A stretch of DNA of 7,071 bases from Gammaproteobacteria bacterium (GCA_016762995.1 JAESUT010000158.1:1-7071), one strand, 5' to 3'. Positions 1-5,866 are shown, counted from the first letter of the stretch. The notes: generated from the letters alone by a model not told the origin. Translations and numbers: made by a program.

Positions 1-1574
1 GACAGGCGTTGCGGCTGGGACCCTAGTTCAATGGTTAGGGCCTCGTGTGCATTGATCGAGCCAATGCGTATCTCAAGTGTCTGTGGCCACACGCGCCCTC
101 TATTTTTTGGATCTTGTTGCTGTACAACGACATCACCATCCTCTCTGAGGATGCTGATCGATGGTCTGTCTGCTTCCTCTACCCATATCTGGCTCCAGGC
201 GGCGAGATCTTGTTCGGATCGCGCATCGAGTATGGCAATCAAGTCCGGCCAGGTGGCATTGCCGTAGGTGTAGGTGGATAGGTATTCGCGCATACCTTCG
301 CGGAACAGTTCCTTGCCTACGCGATTCTCCAGATGCCGCATCACAATGGGCGCTTTCTGATAGATGATCGCGCCGTAGAGAGTTCCAGCGAAGCGCAGGT
401 TCTCTAAAGGTTGGCGAATAGGGTTTGCGCCCATCGTGCGATCTACTGAATAGGCAGTCGGGTGGTGTGCGGTTAGAAAACGTAGATCGTGATCAACCTC
501 GGGGAAGGAGGGGTTCACAATCTTGGCCGCCATAAAGTTGGCGAACACTTCTTTGGTCCAGACATCGTCGAACCAGTTCATAGTGACTAGATCGCCGAAC
601 CACATATGTGCGGTCTCGTGAGCGATGAGTGAGGCGCGCCCTAACACCTGATTCTGGGTGGCGGTCTCATCTAGAAAAATGCTTGCTTGGCGGTAGAGTA
701 TTCCACCGGGATGCTCCATACCGCCATATTGAAACGAGGGGATCAGGACGAAATCAAACTTTTGAAAGGGGTAATCGATCTGCGTGTAGTCTTCTAGCCA
801 GTTGAGGGTAGTGGCATGCAGCCGAAAGATCTCGTCGCGATTGCGCGCGACCTTGTCTGCATCGGTCTCGCGGTGATACATGTTAAAAGTGCGACCGTTT
901 ATCTCGGCAGTTTCCCGCTCGAATACACCTGCCGCAACGGCGAACAGATAACTCGGCATTGGCTGTGTCTCGAGAAAGGTGAAATGTGTACGCCCGTTTT
1001 CTGTGCTAGAAGAATCCTCTGGCCCATTCGCAATGACCTTCCATTGCTCCGGTACAGTTACCTCCCAAGTGACTCTTCCTTTTAAGTTGGGTTGATCGAA
1101 AAGGGGCAGGGAAAAATGCGCGCGGTCTGGCACAAACAGAGCGTAGAGGAAATTCTCGCGACGATTGAAAGCTTCATCACCCACGTCAAACGTCAGGGCT
1201 ACGTTGTTCTCTCCGGGTTTCAGTGCAGATGCAGGGATGACAATATGATCGTTTATCGGCTGCCAATTAACTTCTGTGCCATTCACTAAGACGGTATGAA
1301 CTCTCTGCTTTGGCAGTAGAAAATCGAGAACGAGCGGCTGTGCACTGGGATCATCCCAGCTTAGGGTGATGTGAGATTTTCCCTTGATTACTTCGGTACG
1401 AGAAAGCGGGATATCCAGTGCAAAATGGTAGCGCAGGTCGGAGATGGTTTTGCTGCGGTGCTCGGCAAGCTCCCAAGGAATGCCTTGATCGGTGGGAATC
1501 ATTTCAGTCGCGCAGCCCGATATCATGAGGGCTAGTAGAGCGCTAAGAGAGATAATCTTTAACATTTTATTCAT
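1..1574 (-). CDS. M1-family zinc aminopeptidase, lipoprotein (3' end beyond window)
   Basis: The reading frame is open without a stop from the ATG at 1574 down to position 1 (524 codons); the C-terminus lies outside the window. The N-terminus is a lipoprotein signal, with a hydrophobic stretch from about residue 5 to 18 and lipobox ISGC (Cys21), so the mature enzyme should be lipid-anchored at the cell envelope. The M1 signature is complete: HETAH at 319-323, and the third zinc ligand Glu342 follows after 18 residues. The substrate-binding motif reads GGMEHPG (about 277-283) instead of the common GAMEN. Tyr405 in IIYQKAP is the likely transition-state tyrosine. The N-terminal part (about 45-230) matches the beta-sandwich domain, with LFVPDRAHFSLPLFDQP typical of the family. 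M1 enzymes remove N-terminal residues from peptides. An in-frame ATG at 1580 is an alternative start; neither has a clear Shine-Dalgarno sequence. Family call is firm; substrate preference is unknown. Confidence 0.93.
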   Translation of the reverse strand, partial: MNKMLKIISLSALLALMISGCATEMIPTDQGIPWELAEHRSKTISDLRYHFALDIPLSRTEVIKGKSHITLSWDDPSAQPLVLDFLLPKQRVHTVLVNGTEVNWQPINDHIVIPASALKPGENNVALTFDVGDEAFNRRENFLYALFVPDRAHFSLPLFDQPNLKGRVTWEVTVPEQWKVIANGPEDSSSTENGRTHFTFLETQPMPSYLFAVAAGVFERETAEINGRTFNMYHRETDADKVARNRDEIFRLHATTLNWLEDYTQIDYPFQKFDFVLIPSFQYGGMEHPGGILYRQASIFLDETATQNQVLGRASLIAHETAHMWFGDLVTMNWFDDVWTKEVFANFMAAKIVNPSFPEVDHDLRFLTAHHPTAYSVDRTMGANPIRQPLENLRFAGTLYGAIIYQKAPIVMRHLENRVGKELFREGMREYLSTYTYGNATWPDLIAILDARSEQDLAAWSQIWVEEADRPSISILREDGDVVVQQQDPKNRGRVWPQTLEIRIGSINAHEALTIELGSQPQRL

Positions 1575-1656
1575 AGGCATTGAAGGCTTAAGGGTAGGAG
1601 ACGAGATGTTATCAAAGATTACAGGAGCGAGTGTCATCCTTGTAGGCCTGATTAGG

Positions 1657-1687
1657 TAGTATTGTTTATAAAGATAGTATTATTTAT
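1657..1687 (+). repeat. Direct repeat, 13-bp units
   Basis: TAGTATTGTTTAT (1657-1669) and TAGTATTATTTAT (1675-1687) match at 12 of 13 positions and start 18 bp apart. The second copy runs into the left arm of the palindrome at 1681-1701. TAGTAT appears a third time as the -10 hexamer at 1730-1735. Confidence 0.6.
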
Positions 1688-1701
1688 GATAAACATAAAT
1701 A
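1681..1701. promoter_or_regulatory. Palindromic candidate operator
   Basis: A perfect inverted repeat has arms TATTTATG (1681-1688) and CATAAATA (1694-1701) around a 5-nt centre. It covers the -10 region of the minus-strand promoter and ends 5 bp before the -35 of the plus-strand promoter. Related TRTTTAT motifs occur at 1663-1669 (plus) and 1689-1695 (minus). It is a natural candidate binding site for the adjacent HTH protein, but binding is inferred. AT-rich palindromes also arise by chance. Confidence 0.45.
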
Positions 1702-1713
1702 GTTAGTTGACAA
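1686..1713 (-). promoter_or_regulatory. Candidate promoter for the aminopeptidase
   Basis: On the minus strand, TTGTCA (1713-1708) is followed after 16 bp by TATCAT (1691-1686). Each matches the sigma70 consensus at five of six positions. Transcription would begin near 1679, giving a leader of about 105 nt. The -35 hexamer overlaps the -35 of the opposing promoter almost completely. Found by inspection only. Confidence 0.4.
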
Positions 1714-1735
1714 GCATAACTTCACTGCATAGTAT
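1707..1735 (+). promoter_or_regulatory. Promoter of the HTH regulator, apparently leaderless
   Basis: A perfect -35 TTGACA (1707-1712), a 17-bp spacer and -10 TAGTAT (1730-1735) form a good sigma70-type promoter. The expected start point, about 7 bp after the -10, is position 1742, the A of the regulator's ATG. No Shine-Dalgarno sequence precedes that ATG, which agrees with a leaderless message. Seen directly: hexamers and spacing. Inferred: the start point. Confidence 0.6.
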
Positions 1736-1741
1736 GCCTGC

Positions 1742-1978
1742 ATGGATATACGTATTAATCTCGATGTGGAAATGGCGAAGAATAAGATTTCGCTCAAAGA
1801 GCTGTCGCAGCGTGTGGGCATATCGACGACAAATCTATCCCTGTTGAAGACGGGCAAGGTGAAGGCCATTCGCTTTAGTACGCTTGCTGCAATCTGCAAG
1901 GAACTAGGCTGCCAACCCGGAGATATTCTCGAATACGTTGGTGATGAAGAATCAGGAGATCTACATGATGAGCTATGA
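1742..1978 (+). CDS. Small Cro/CI-type helix-turn-helix regulator
   Basis: A 78-residue protein that is almost only a DNA-binding domain. The helix-turn-helix spans about residues 17-39, with LKELSQRVGIS as the first helix and turn and TTNLSLLKTGK as the recognition helix. The segment RFSTLAAICKELGCQPGDILEY (44-65) is typical of the short XRE/YozG-like group (HTH_26). The last 13 residues are acidic. There is no sensor or dimerisation domain. The ATG at 1742 has no ribosome binding site and coincides with the predicted transcription start. The last 14 bases overlap the next gene, so the two are co-transcribed and probably translationally coupled. Small regulators of this group are often encoded beside a membrane protein that is thought to modulate them. 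Autoregulation through the upstream palindrome is inferred. Confidence 0.9.
   Translation: MDIRINLDVEMAKNKISLKELSQRVGISTTNLSLLKTGKVKAIRFSTLAAICKELGCQPGDILEYVGDEESGDLHDEL
1954..1958 (+). promoter_or_regulatory. Ribosome binding site deciding the membrane-protein start
   Basis: AGGAG lies inside the end of the regulator gene, 6 nt before ATG 1965 and 9 nt before ATG 1968. It favours these starts over the upstream in-frame TTG at 1938, which has no such signal. Confidence 0.7.
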
Positions 1979-2579
1979 TTACTGGCGCCCGGCACTGGCG
2001 GCGATACTGCTGGGAGTACTGTATCCATTGTACTGGGTATTAGAGCTTTCTTTCGATGGAGGTTTTCCACCTGAAGATTTTTCTGCTTATATTGAGTGGA
2101 GTTCCCTCGATTGGCTTTTTCTCTTCTTAGGTGGATTAAATGTCTACGTTTATCTTAGTTTGCGTCGGATTTTATCCGAACAATTAAACTATTCTGGGAT
2201 CGATATACCAATTCTGATTATGGTGGTGATCTGTATTGTATTTTACGTTGGTTTATCATTCTTGCAGATAGCTCTGCATCTAGTAGTTGGCGATTCGGTA
2301 GCTGACTATGAGGAAATAGCACTCACCATTGGTGTAGTGGTGTTGGTAGGCTCGGTAGTTCTTGGTGGCGTCTCTGAAATTTTGATTGCTTGTCTACTGC
2401 TGCGAGATTCGGGCACGATGCCACCGCTAGTTAGAATTTTTGCCATCATCACGCTGATAATGGGCATATTTGACCTAACTCTGATTTTTTCCTTTATCTC
2501 TCTCTTTATATTTCCTGTGTCGATGCTGGTGTTGGCAATGTACTTCATGAGCAAACCAGAAATGATTGAAATTGTTTGA
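1965..2579 (+). CDS. Multi-pass membrane protein of unknown function, partner of the HTH regulator
   Basis: A 204-residue, very hydrophobic protein with about five or six membrane segments, near residues 8-28, 48-66, 80-105, 118-146, 155-175 and 176-196. Short charged loops include LRRILSEQ (66-73) and the acidic stretch DSVADYEE (110-117). I see no catalytic motif, signal peptide or known transporter signature. The start at 1965 was chosen for the AGGAG 6 nt upstream; ATG 1968 is nearly equivalent. The gene overlaps the regulator by 14 bases. The arrangement resembles YozG-like regulators paired with DUF2975 membrane proteins. However, I cannot match the sequence to DUF2975, so only the topology and context agree. 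A role in sensing membrane or envelope state and controlling the regulator is inferred from gene order alone. Confidence 0.85.
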   Translation: MMSYDYWRPALAAILLGVLYPLYWVLELSFDGGFPPEDFSAYIEWSSLDWLFLFLGGLNVYVYLSLRRILSEQLNYSGIDIPILIMVVICIVFYVGLSFLQIALHLVVGDSVADYEEIALTIGVVVLVGSVVLGGVSEILIACLLLRDSGTMPPLVRIFAIITLIMGIFDLTLIFSFISLFIFPVSMLVLAMYFMSKPEMIEIV

Positions 2580-2816
2580 AGCGGGGCCTAGGCCGTAGCT
2601 GCTCGGACAGCACTGCTCTACTTCTGCATAGATTAGTTTTCTAGATCTAAGGGGCTTCTGTTTTTCTGTCTCGATTTTTTCGCGAGCTGGGTAAGCCCTG
2701 TCTGCATCATGAAGATTACAGCGAATGATGCCTTGCCTGTCCAGTTGGCTCTAAGGCCCACCTCTAGTGAATTTAGGAATGGTGCATGGCGCTAATGCAG
2801 TTTTAAGGCAATGCCT

Positions 2817-2846
2817 TTGCATGAAGGTACTTTTTATATCTATAGT
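2817..2846 (+). promoter_or_regulatory. Possible promoter of the beta-lactamase-like gene
   Basis: TTGCAT (2817-2822) is followed by an 18-bp spacer and TATAGT (2841-2846), which matches the -10 consensus at five of six positions. The -35 is weak. Transcription would start near 2853, downstream of the in-frame ATGs at 2767 and 2821 and upstream of the chosen GTG at 2869. Confidence 0.35.
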
Positions 2847-2859
2847 AAATGAAAAAGGC

Positions 2860-2863
2860 GGAG
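2860..2863 (+). promoter_or_regulatory. Ribosome binding site supporting a GTG start
   Basis: GGAG, within AAGGCGGAG, lies 5 nt before GTG 2869. The upstream in-frame ATGs at 2767 and 2821 have no comparable sequence. Confidence 0.55.
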
Positions 2864-2868
2864 CGATA

Positions 2869-4086
2869 GTGAAGAGGCTTATTAGGCTGTCCCTATTTTT
2901 TGTCGGCGGGATAACAACTATCTCGATCGTAGCGTTGTTTGCATTGATAGTTATCTACTCGGAGACCGCGATCACGGACGCCGATACTACGACCACGGTG
3001 AACGATTCGAACTGGAGTATAGAGAACAGTGCGGTTATTGCAGACATGGAAATATTGATGTCAGCTTATGACTTGCCGTCGGTTTCAATTGCTGTCGCGG
3101 TGAATGGGGAAATGGTGCTGGCTAGTGCACGTGGTTACGCTAATGTGGCTGATGGCATTTCAGCCACTCCTGCCACAATGTATTCCATAGGGAGCATTGC
3201 AAAGCCTATGACGGCTGTAGCAATGATGCGTTATTGGGATCGTGGCATTATTGATCTCGACTCTCCAATAGCAGCGCGATTGCCAGAATGGCCAGGTCGA
3301 CATGCCGCCATCACGCCTCGCCAATTAGCTTCTCATAGCGCAGGAATACCTCATGTCTATAGTGGTCGTGCTTCTCAGGAATTAATTAGCCAAGAAATCT
3401 ACAACAATGCTAGGAGTGCACTATCCGTGTTCGCTGATGAGTCGCTTCTGTTCGAACCTGGGCAGGATTTTACTTACAGTTCCAGCGGTTACACTTTGCT
3501 ATCAGCGTGGCTTGAGGCTGTTGCGGGTCAAGATTGGCAGGATTTGATGGATGCTGAGGTGTGGCGGCCATTAATGATGACTAGCACAGTACTCCATCGC
3601 CAGCCGCGTCAAAAACAAGAAGCGCAAGATTACATGGCGCGTATTTCAGAAAACACTTGGCTGCCGCGCATCCCAACAGAGCGTAGCTTTATGTTCGGTG
3701 GTGGTGCTGTGTTGTCGAGCCCCGTGGACTTGGTTCGGTTTGCCTTGGGTGTAATGAATGATGACTTTTTGAGCCCTGAATCGAGAAGCCTAATGTGGCA
3801 ACCGGTGGCTTTGCCGATGGGCGAGGGCGAGAGTGTTATCAATGCGCAAAACTATGGGCTTGGATGGCGTAGTGATGAGACACCGGGCTCGTCGAGCATC
3901 ACCGGCGTTCATCATGGAGGCACCGTAGCAGGGGGCGCCTCCTCATTCTTGCTATTGTATCCACAGTTCAATGCTGTAATTGCGATAGCCACTAACGCGG
4001 CCACCCCACCCGAGCTGCGTGCTGCTATGTGGCGGATACTGAGAAGCTACATCAGTACAGACTCGCCTCGTGAGCCATCTGTGTAG
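2869..4086 (+). CDS. Membrane-anchored serine hydrolase, beta-lactamase/PBP-like (class C fold)
   Basis: A 405-residue protein of the Beta-lactamase (PF00144) family, serine hydrolases that include class C beta-lactamases, D-alanyl-D-alanine peptidases, esterases and LACTB-like proteases. The nucleophile motif SIAK is at Ser109-Lys112 (YSIGSIAKPMTA). The tyrosine motif is YSSSGY at 203-208, and the third box is HHGG at 348-351. Residues 1-30 form a basic start followed by one membrane segment without an evident signal-peptidase site, so the enzyme is probably anchored and faces the periplasm. The start is GTG 2869, chosen for the GGAG 5 nt upstream and because the membrane anchor begins there. 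The frame extends upstream to 2767, but that extension is hydrophobicity-poor and lacks an RBS. The YSS motif in place of the usual YxN argues against a classical beta-lactamase. The true substrate is unknown; the fold assignment is firm. Confidence 0.9.
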   Translation: MKRLIRLSLFFVGGITTISIVALFALIVIYSETAITDADTTTTVNDSNWSIENSAVIADMEILMSAYDLPSVSIAVAVNGEMVLASARGYANVADGISATPATMYSIGSIAKPMTAVAMMRYWDRGIIDLDSPIAARLPEWPGRHAAITPRQLASHSAGIPHVYSGRASQELISQEIYNNARSALSVFADESLLFEPGQDFTYSSSGYTLLSAWLEAVAGQDWQDLMDAEVWRPLMMTSTVLHRQPRQKQEAQDYMARISENTWLPRIPTERSFMFGGGAVLSSPVDLVRFALGVMNDDFLSPESRSLMWQPVALPMGEGESVINAQNYGLGWRSDETPGSSSITGVHHGGTVAGGASSFLLLYPQFNAVIAIATNAATPPELRAAMWRILRSYISTDSPREPSV

Positions 4087-4170
4087 AAGTGGAAAGCGGC
4101 TGCGTCGTCACCTAGAAAATACATCTCTTCCTGAGAGACGCTCGAATAGAAAGTAGGGAAGAGTTGGCCG

Positions 4171-4202
4171 AGCAGGAAGCTTTCAAGCCCAGTCTTCCTG
4201 CT
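4171..4202. terminator. Inverted repeat between convergent genes, possible bidirectional terminator
   Basis: Perfect 9-bp arms AGCAGGAAG (4171-4179) and CTTCCTGCT (4194-4202) enclose a 14-nt loop. It lies 84 bp past the hydrolase stop and 67 bp from the stop of the convergent PepSY gene. There is no T run on either strand, so it is not a textbook intrinsic terminator. Position is the main argument. Confidence 0.4.
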
Positions 4203-4269
4203 AAAGATTAGCCGTCAGTGCGATTGAAAACAAAAACAACGAGCCCGTACTTTGCTGCGACTTGTTAAC

Positions 4270-5418
4270 TTAGGCTGAGGGAAGCCTCTCTTCTTTGGTT
4301 CGCTTCAGCTTTGCGAGCCAGCGTAGGAAGCGACGAAGTGCTAGCGCGAGTCCTGTCCATACCATGAGTATTGCAGCGAATGAGGCGATGCCTGCAATTG
4401 TCTGTCCGGCTAGACCCAATGCCTCGCCTGTGTGCAGAAATCTTACCCAGCGTCTGGCTTGTGTACCCGCTGTCCGGTCGGTGAAAGGTTCCCACTGAAT
4501 AACTTCACCATTACTCACATCTAGAGTAAGTACATGCCGTTTCTGTGGTTGCCCACCGTTACCTTCATCCAACGTCAAGTTTATGGAATTTGCTTCTGGT
4601 GCAGGTATGGCGAGTGTGATCGTGCGCCACTCGGTGCTGTAAGTTTTTGCCGTGTTCATTAAGTCAGCGTAGGGTGCGCGACTCACAGGTGCGGGCACGG
4701 GAGCTTCAATGCTTGCGGAGCCATTTCTTACCGGTGGCTCTTCGCCGGCGAGTCGGTAGACCAAATTGTTGGCCCAGGAGTAGTTGAAAACGGTGGCGGT
4801 AGAAATAATAACAACGAGTGGTATAGCGGCCCAGAAACCAAGCACATGGTGCCAGTTGAAGTCGCGTGCATTGGCATTGCTATTTGATGTATTGAATAAG
4901 ATACGCGCGCGTAGCGTTGCTCGGGCATAAATCTTGGGAAGCCACAGATAGATGCCGCTGAGCACCAAAAAGAGAAACATCAGATTTGCGGCACCGGTAA
5001 CTACGCGTGCCGAGCTGCGGTTGTCGCCGGTCATGTTGAACCAGCGGTGCACGCTACGCACCGTGGAGAAGAAGGCGCTCAAGGAGTCAGAATGCGGATT
5101 GTAGGCCTCACCGTTATAGGGGTTGAGGTATTGAGTCCGGCTGCGGCCCTGCCTTAGAACGGCGGGGGCAGTTGGGTCTGAGCTCAGTATGAGGCTAGTG
5201 GGCTCGAATCCCTCAAGGTTGCGGCTGGCAGCTATCAGCTGGTCGGCTGTCATCATCTGCTGGCCCGCTTCGGGCGCCGCATAGTAACTCCGGTCTTCCC
5301 ATACTTGGGCTTGGCGCTCATAGGTGAGTACGACACCGGTGACCGACATCATTAAAACTACCAGACCAGCGCTGACGCCACAGGCTAGATGAAGCCAAAA
5401 GATTGTTTTTCTAAGCAT
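4270..5418 (-). CDS. PepSY-associated transmembrane protein, probable iron-related reductase component
   Basis: A 382-residue inner-membrane protein of the PepSY_TM family. Four membrane segments lie near residues 13-33, 143-160, 193-213 and 338-361, with large periplasmic regions between the first and second and between the third and fourth. Histidines at or near the membrane ends are His10 (WLHLACG), His124 (VHRWFNM), His190-His191 (NWHHVLGFW) and His329 (LHTGEALG). This pattern is typical of the family and suits haem or metal binding. Relatives are often encoded with TonB-dependent siderophore receptors and are proposed to reduce ferric siderophores or move electrons across the membrane. 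Here no receptor is adjacent. The start ATG at 5418 begins the expected MLRKTIFWLH motif; no strong ribosome binding site is seen. A Fur-like box 24 bp upstream points to induction under iron limitation. Reductase activity is inferred. Confidence 0.88.
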   Translation of the reverse strand: MLRKTIFWLHLACGVSAGLVVLMMSVTGVVLTYERQAQVWEDRSYYAAPEAGQQMMTADQLIAASRNLEGFEPTSLILSSDPTAPAVLRQGRSRTQYLNPYNGEAYNPHSDSLSAFFSTVRSVHRWFNMTGDNRSSARVVTGAANLMFLFLVLSGIYLWLPKIYARATLRARILFNTSNSNANARDFNWHHVLGFWAAIPLVVIISTATVFNYSWANNLVYRLAGEEPPVRNGSASIEAPVPAPVSRAPYADLMNTAKTYSTEWRTITLAIPAPEANSINLTLDEGNGGQPQKRHVLTLDVSNGEVIQWEPFTDRTAGTQARRWVRFLHTGEALGLAGQTIAGIASFAAILMVWTGLALALRRFLRWLAKLKRTKEERLPSA

Positions 5419-5441
5419 GAAAGACCGTTAAAAATAATACA

Positions 5442-5460
5442 AATACGAATCATTCTCATT
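5442..5460. promoter_or_regulatory. Fur-like box upstream of the PepSY gene
   Basis: The 19-bp sequence AATACGAATCATTCTCATT differs at two positions from the perfect dyad AATGAGAATCATTCTCATT, a common form of proteobacterial Fur sites. It lies 24 bp before the PepSY start. A minus-strand TATTAT (5439-5434) just downstream of it could serve as the -10, so the box would cover the -35 region. Repression by Fur-Fe(II) is inferred from the match and the gene family. Confidence 0.7.
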
Positions 5461-5491
5461 CTATATGAAGTCGAATCGCCTTGTCACCCTT

Positions 5492-5533
5492 TAGTTAGAG
5501 AAATAGTGAGTGGGTAGTTATGGAAATAGTTAG
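5492..5533 (+). repeat. Four phased TAGTKAK heptamers (direct repeats)
   Basis: TAGTTAG (5492-5498), TAGTGAG (5504-5510), TAGTTAT (5515-5521) and TAGTTAG (5527-5533) start 12, 11 and 12 bp apart, about one helical turn. Part of this is also visible as an 18-bp direct repeat, 5500-5517 and 5523-5540, with 16 of 18 identical. Arrays of heptamers at about 11 bp are how PhoB/OmpR-type regulators bind. The regulator here is unknown. Confidence 0.55.
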
Positions 5534-5621
5534 TGGGTTGAGATTTGCCAAGCCATCGATAGAGAATTGCTTGTGATCAATCAGCACGTAGAGTCATCTG
5601 CTGCCAAGTTCAGGCGGGTAA

Positions 5622-5642
5622 CGCAATTTTTGCATTGCGGTT
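5622..5642. other. Hairpin, possible weak terminator
   Basis: CGCAAT (5622-5627) and ATTGCG (5634-5639) pair around TTTTGC. Flanking AA (5620-5621) and TT (5641-5642) can extend the stem with one bulged G, and four Ts run from 5641 to 5644. It resembles a weak intrinsic terminator on the plus strand. No gene needs terminating there, as the flanking genes diverge. Confidence 0.3.
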
Positions 5643-5794
5643 TTCAATCTCTATATATCATTGCCAACGATTGGCCCAGCCCGAAGAGGGCCGTTCTCGA
5701 ATGCGCTAGATTAGTGTTATTATAATTGTGATGCTCTCGCAGAAGAATTTTCCCGCCTTATCGGTCCCTAGATTAGAGTATGTGGTTCATGCAC

Positions 5795-5823
5795 TTGACT
5801 TTAGAGTGGGTCAAAGCTATTAA
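5795..5823 (+). promoter_or_regulatory. Promoter with internal dyad, upstream of the copper unit
   Basis: -35 TTGACT (5795-5800), a 17-bp spacer and -10 TATTAA (5818-5823) would start transcription near 5830, leaving a leader of about 37 nt. An inverted repeat TTGAC (5795-5799) / GTCAA (5810-5814) sits between the hexamers. If the -10 is read as TTAAAT (5820-5825), the spacer is 19 bp, as in promoters activated by MerR-family metal regulators such as CueR. The choice cannot be made from sequence alone. Confidence 0.5.
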
Positions 5824-5866
5824 ATAGCGTCCTGAAAACTAACTGAAATACCCGCATATCAATCCA

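Larger units (their letters stand above)
2580..2868. other. Intergenic stretch with no gene recognised
   Basis: About 290 bp between the membrane protein and the hydrolase. It includes a 10-bp palindrome, GGCCTAGGCC (2585-2594), just after the stop codon, and T-rich tracts around 2660-2690. No convincing terminator hairpin with a T run was found. The only supported signal is the possible promoter near the right end. Confidence 0.4.
5419..5866. other. Divergent control region, no gene recognised
   Basis: 448 bp separate the PepSY gene from the copper unit, which point away from each other. The region holds the Fur-like box, the phased heptamers, a hairpin near 5622-5642, a consensus -10 TATAAT (5721-5726) without a good -35, and the promoter at 5795-5823. 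Only very short open frames occur, such as 18 codons from 5520, and none has a supporting signal. The length leaves room for a small RNA. Confidence 0.5.

Noticed and set aside
816..1289. Plus-strand open frames opposite the aminopeptidase (816-1085 and 1092-1289)
   Set aside because: They are antisense to a gene with intact M1 motifs, have no family resemblance and no convincing ribosome binding site.
1938..1964. TTG start giving a 213-residue form of the membrane protein
   Set aside because: AGGAG at 1954-1958 directs initiation to ATG 1965 or 1968, and the extra nine residues are not hydrophobic or conserved-looking.
1684..2070. Minus-strand frame of 128 codons opposite the HTH regulator
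   Set aside because: It covers the regulator's promoter and HTH gene in antisense; its sequence is Ser/Pro/Arg-rich without motifs, as expected for a shadow frame.
2585..2594. GGCCTAGGCC palindrome after the membrane-protein stop, as a terminator
   Set aside because: The centre is too tight for an RNA hairpin and no T run follows.
2767..2868. 34-residue N-terminal extension of the beta-lactamase-like protein
   Set aside because: No ribosome binding site at 2767 or 2821. GTG 2869 has GGAG at good spacing and begins directly before the membrane anchor.
5520..5576. 18-codon open frame in the divergent region
   Set aside because: Too short, no ribosome binding site, and it lies on the heptamer array.
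5572..5586. TTGTGATCAATCAGC as a CRP or FNR site
   Set aside because: Only one half resembles the CRP consensus and the FNR half-sites are not correctly spaced.
5673..5692. GGCCC/GGGCC inverted repeat
   Set aside because: A 5-bp stem with a 10-nt loop and no T tract; expected by chance.
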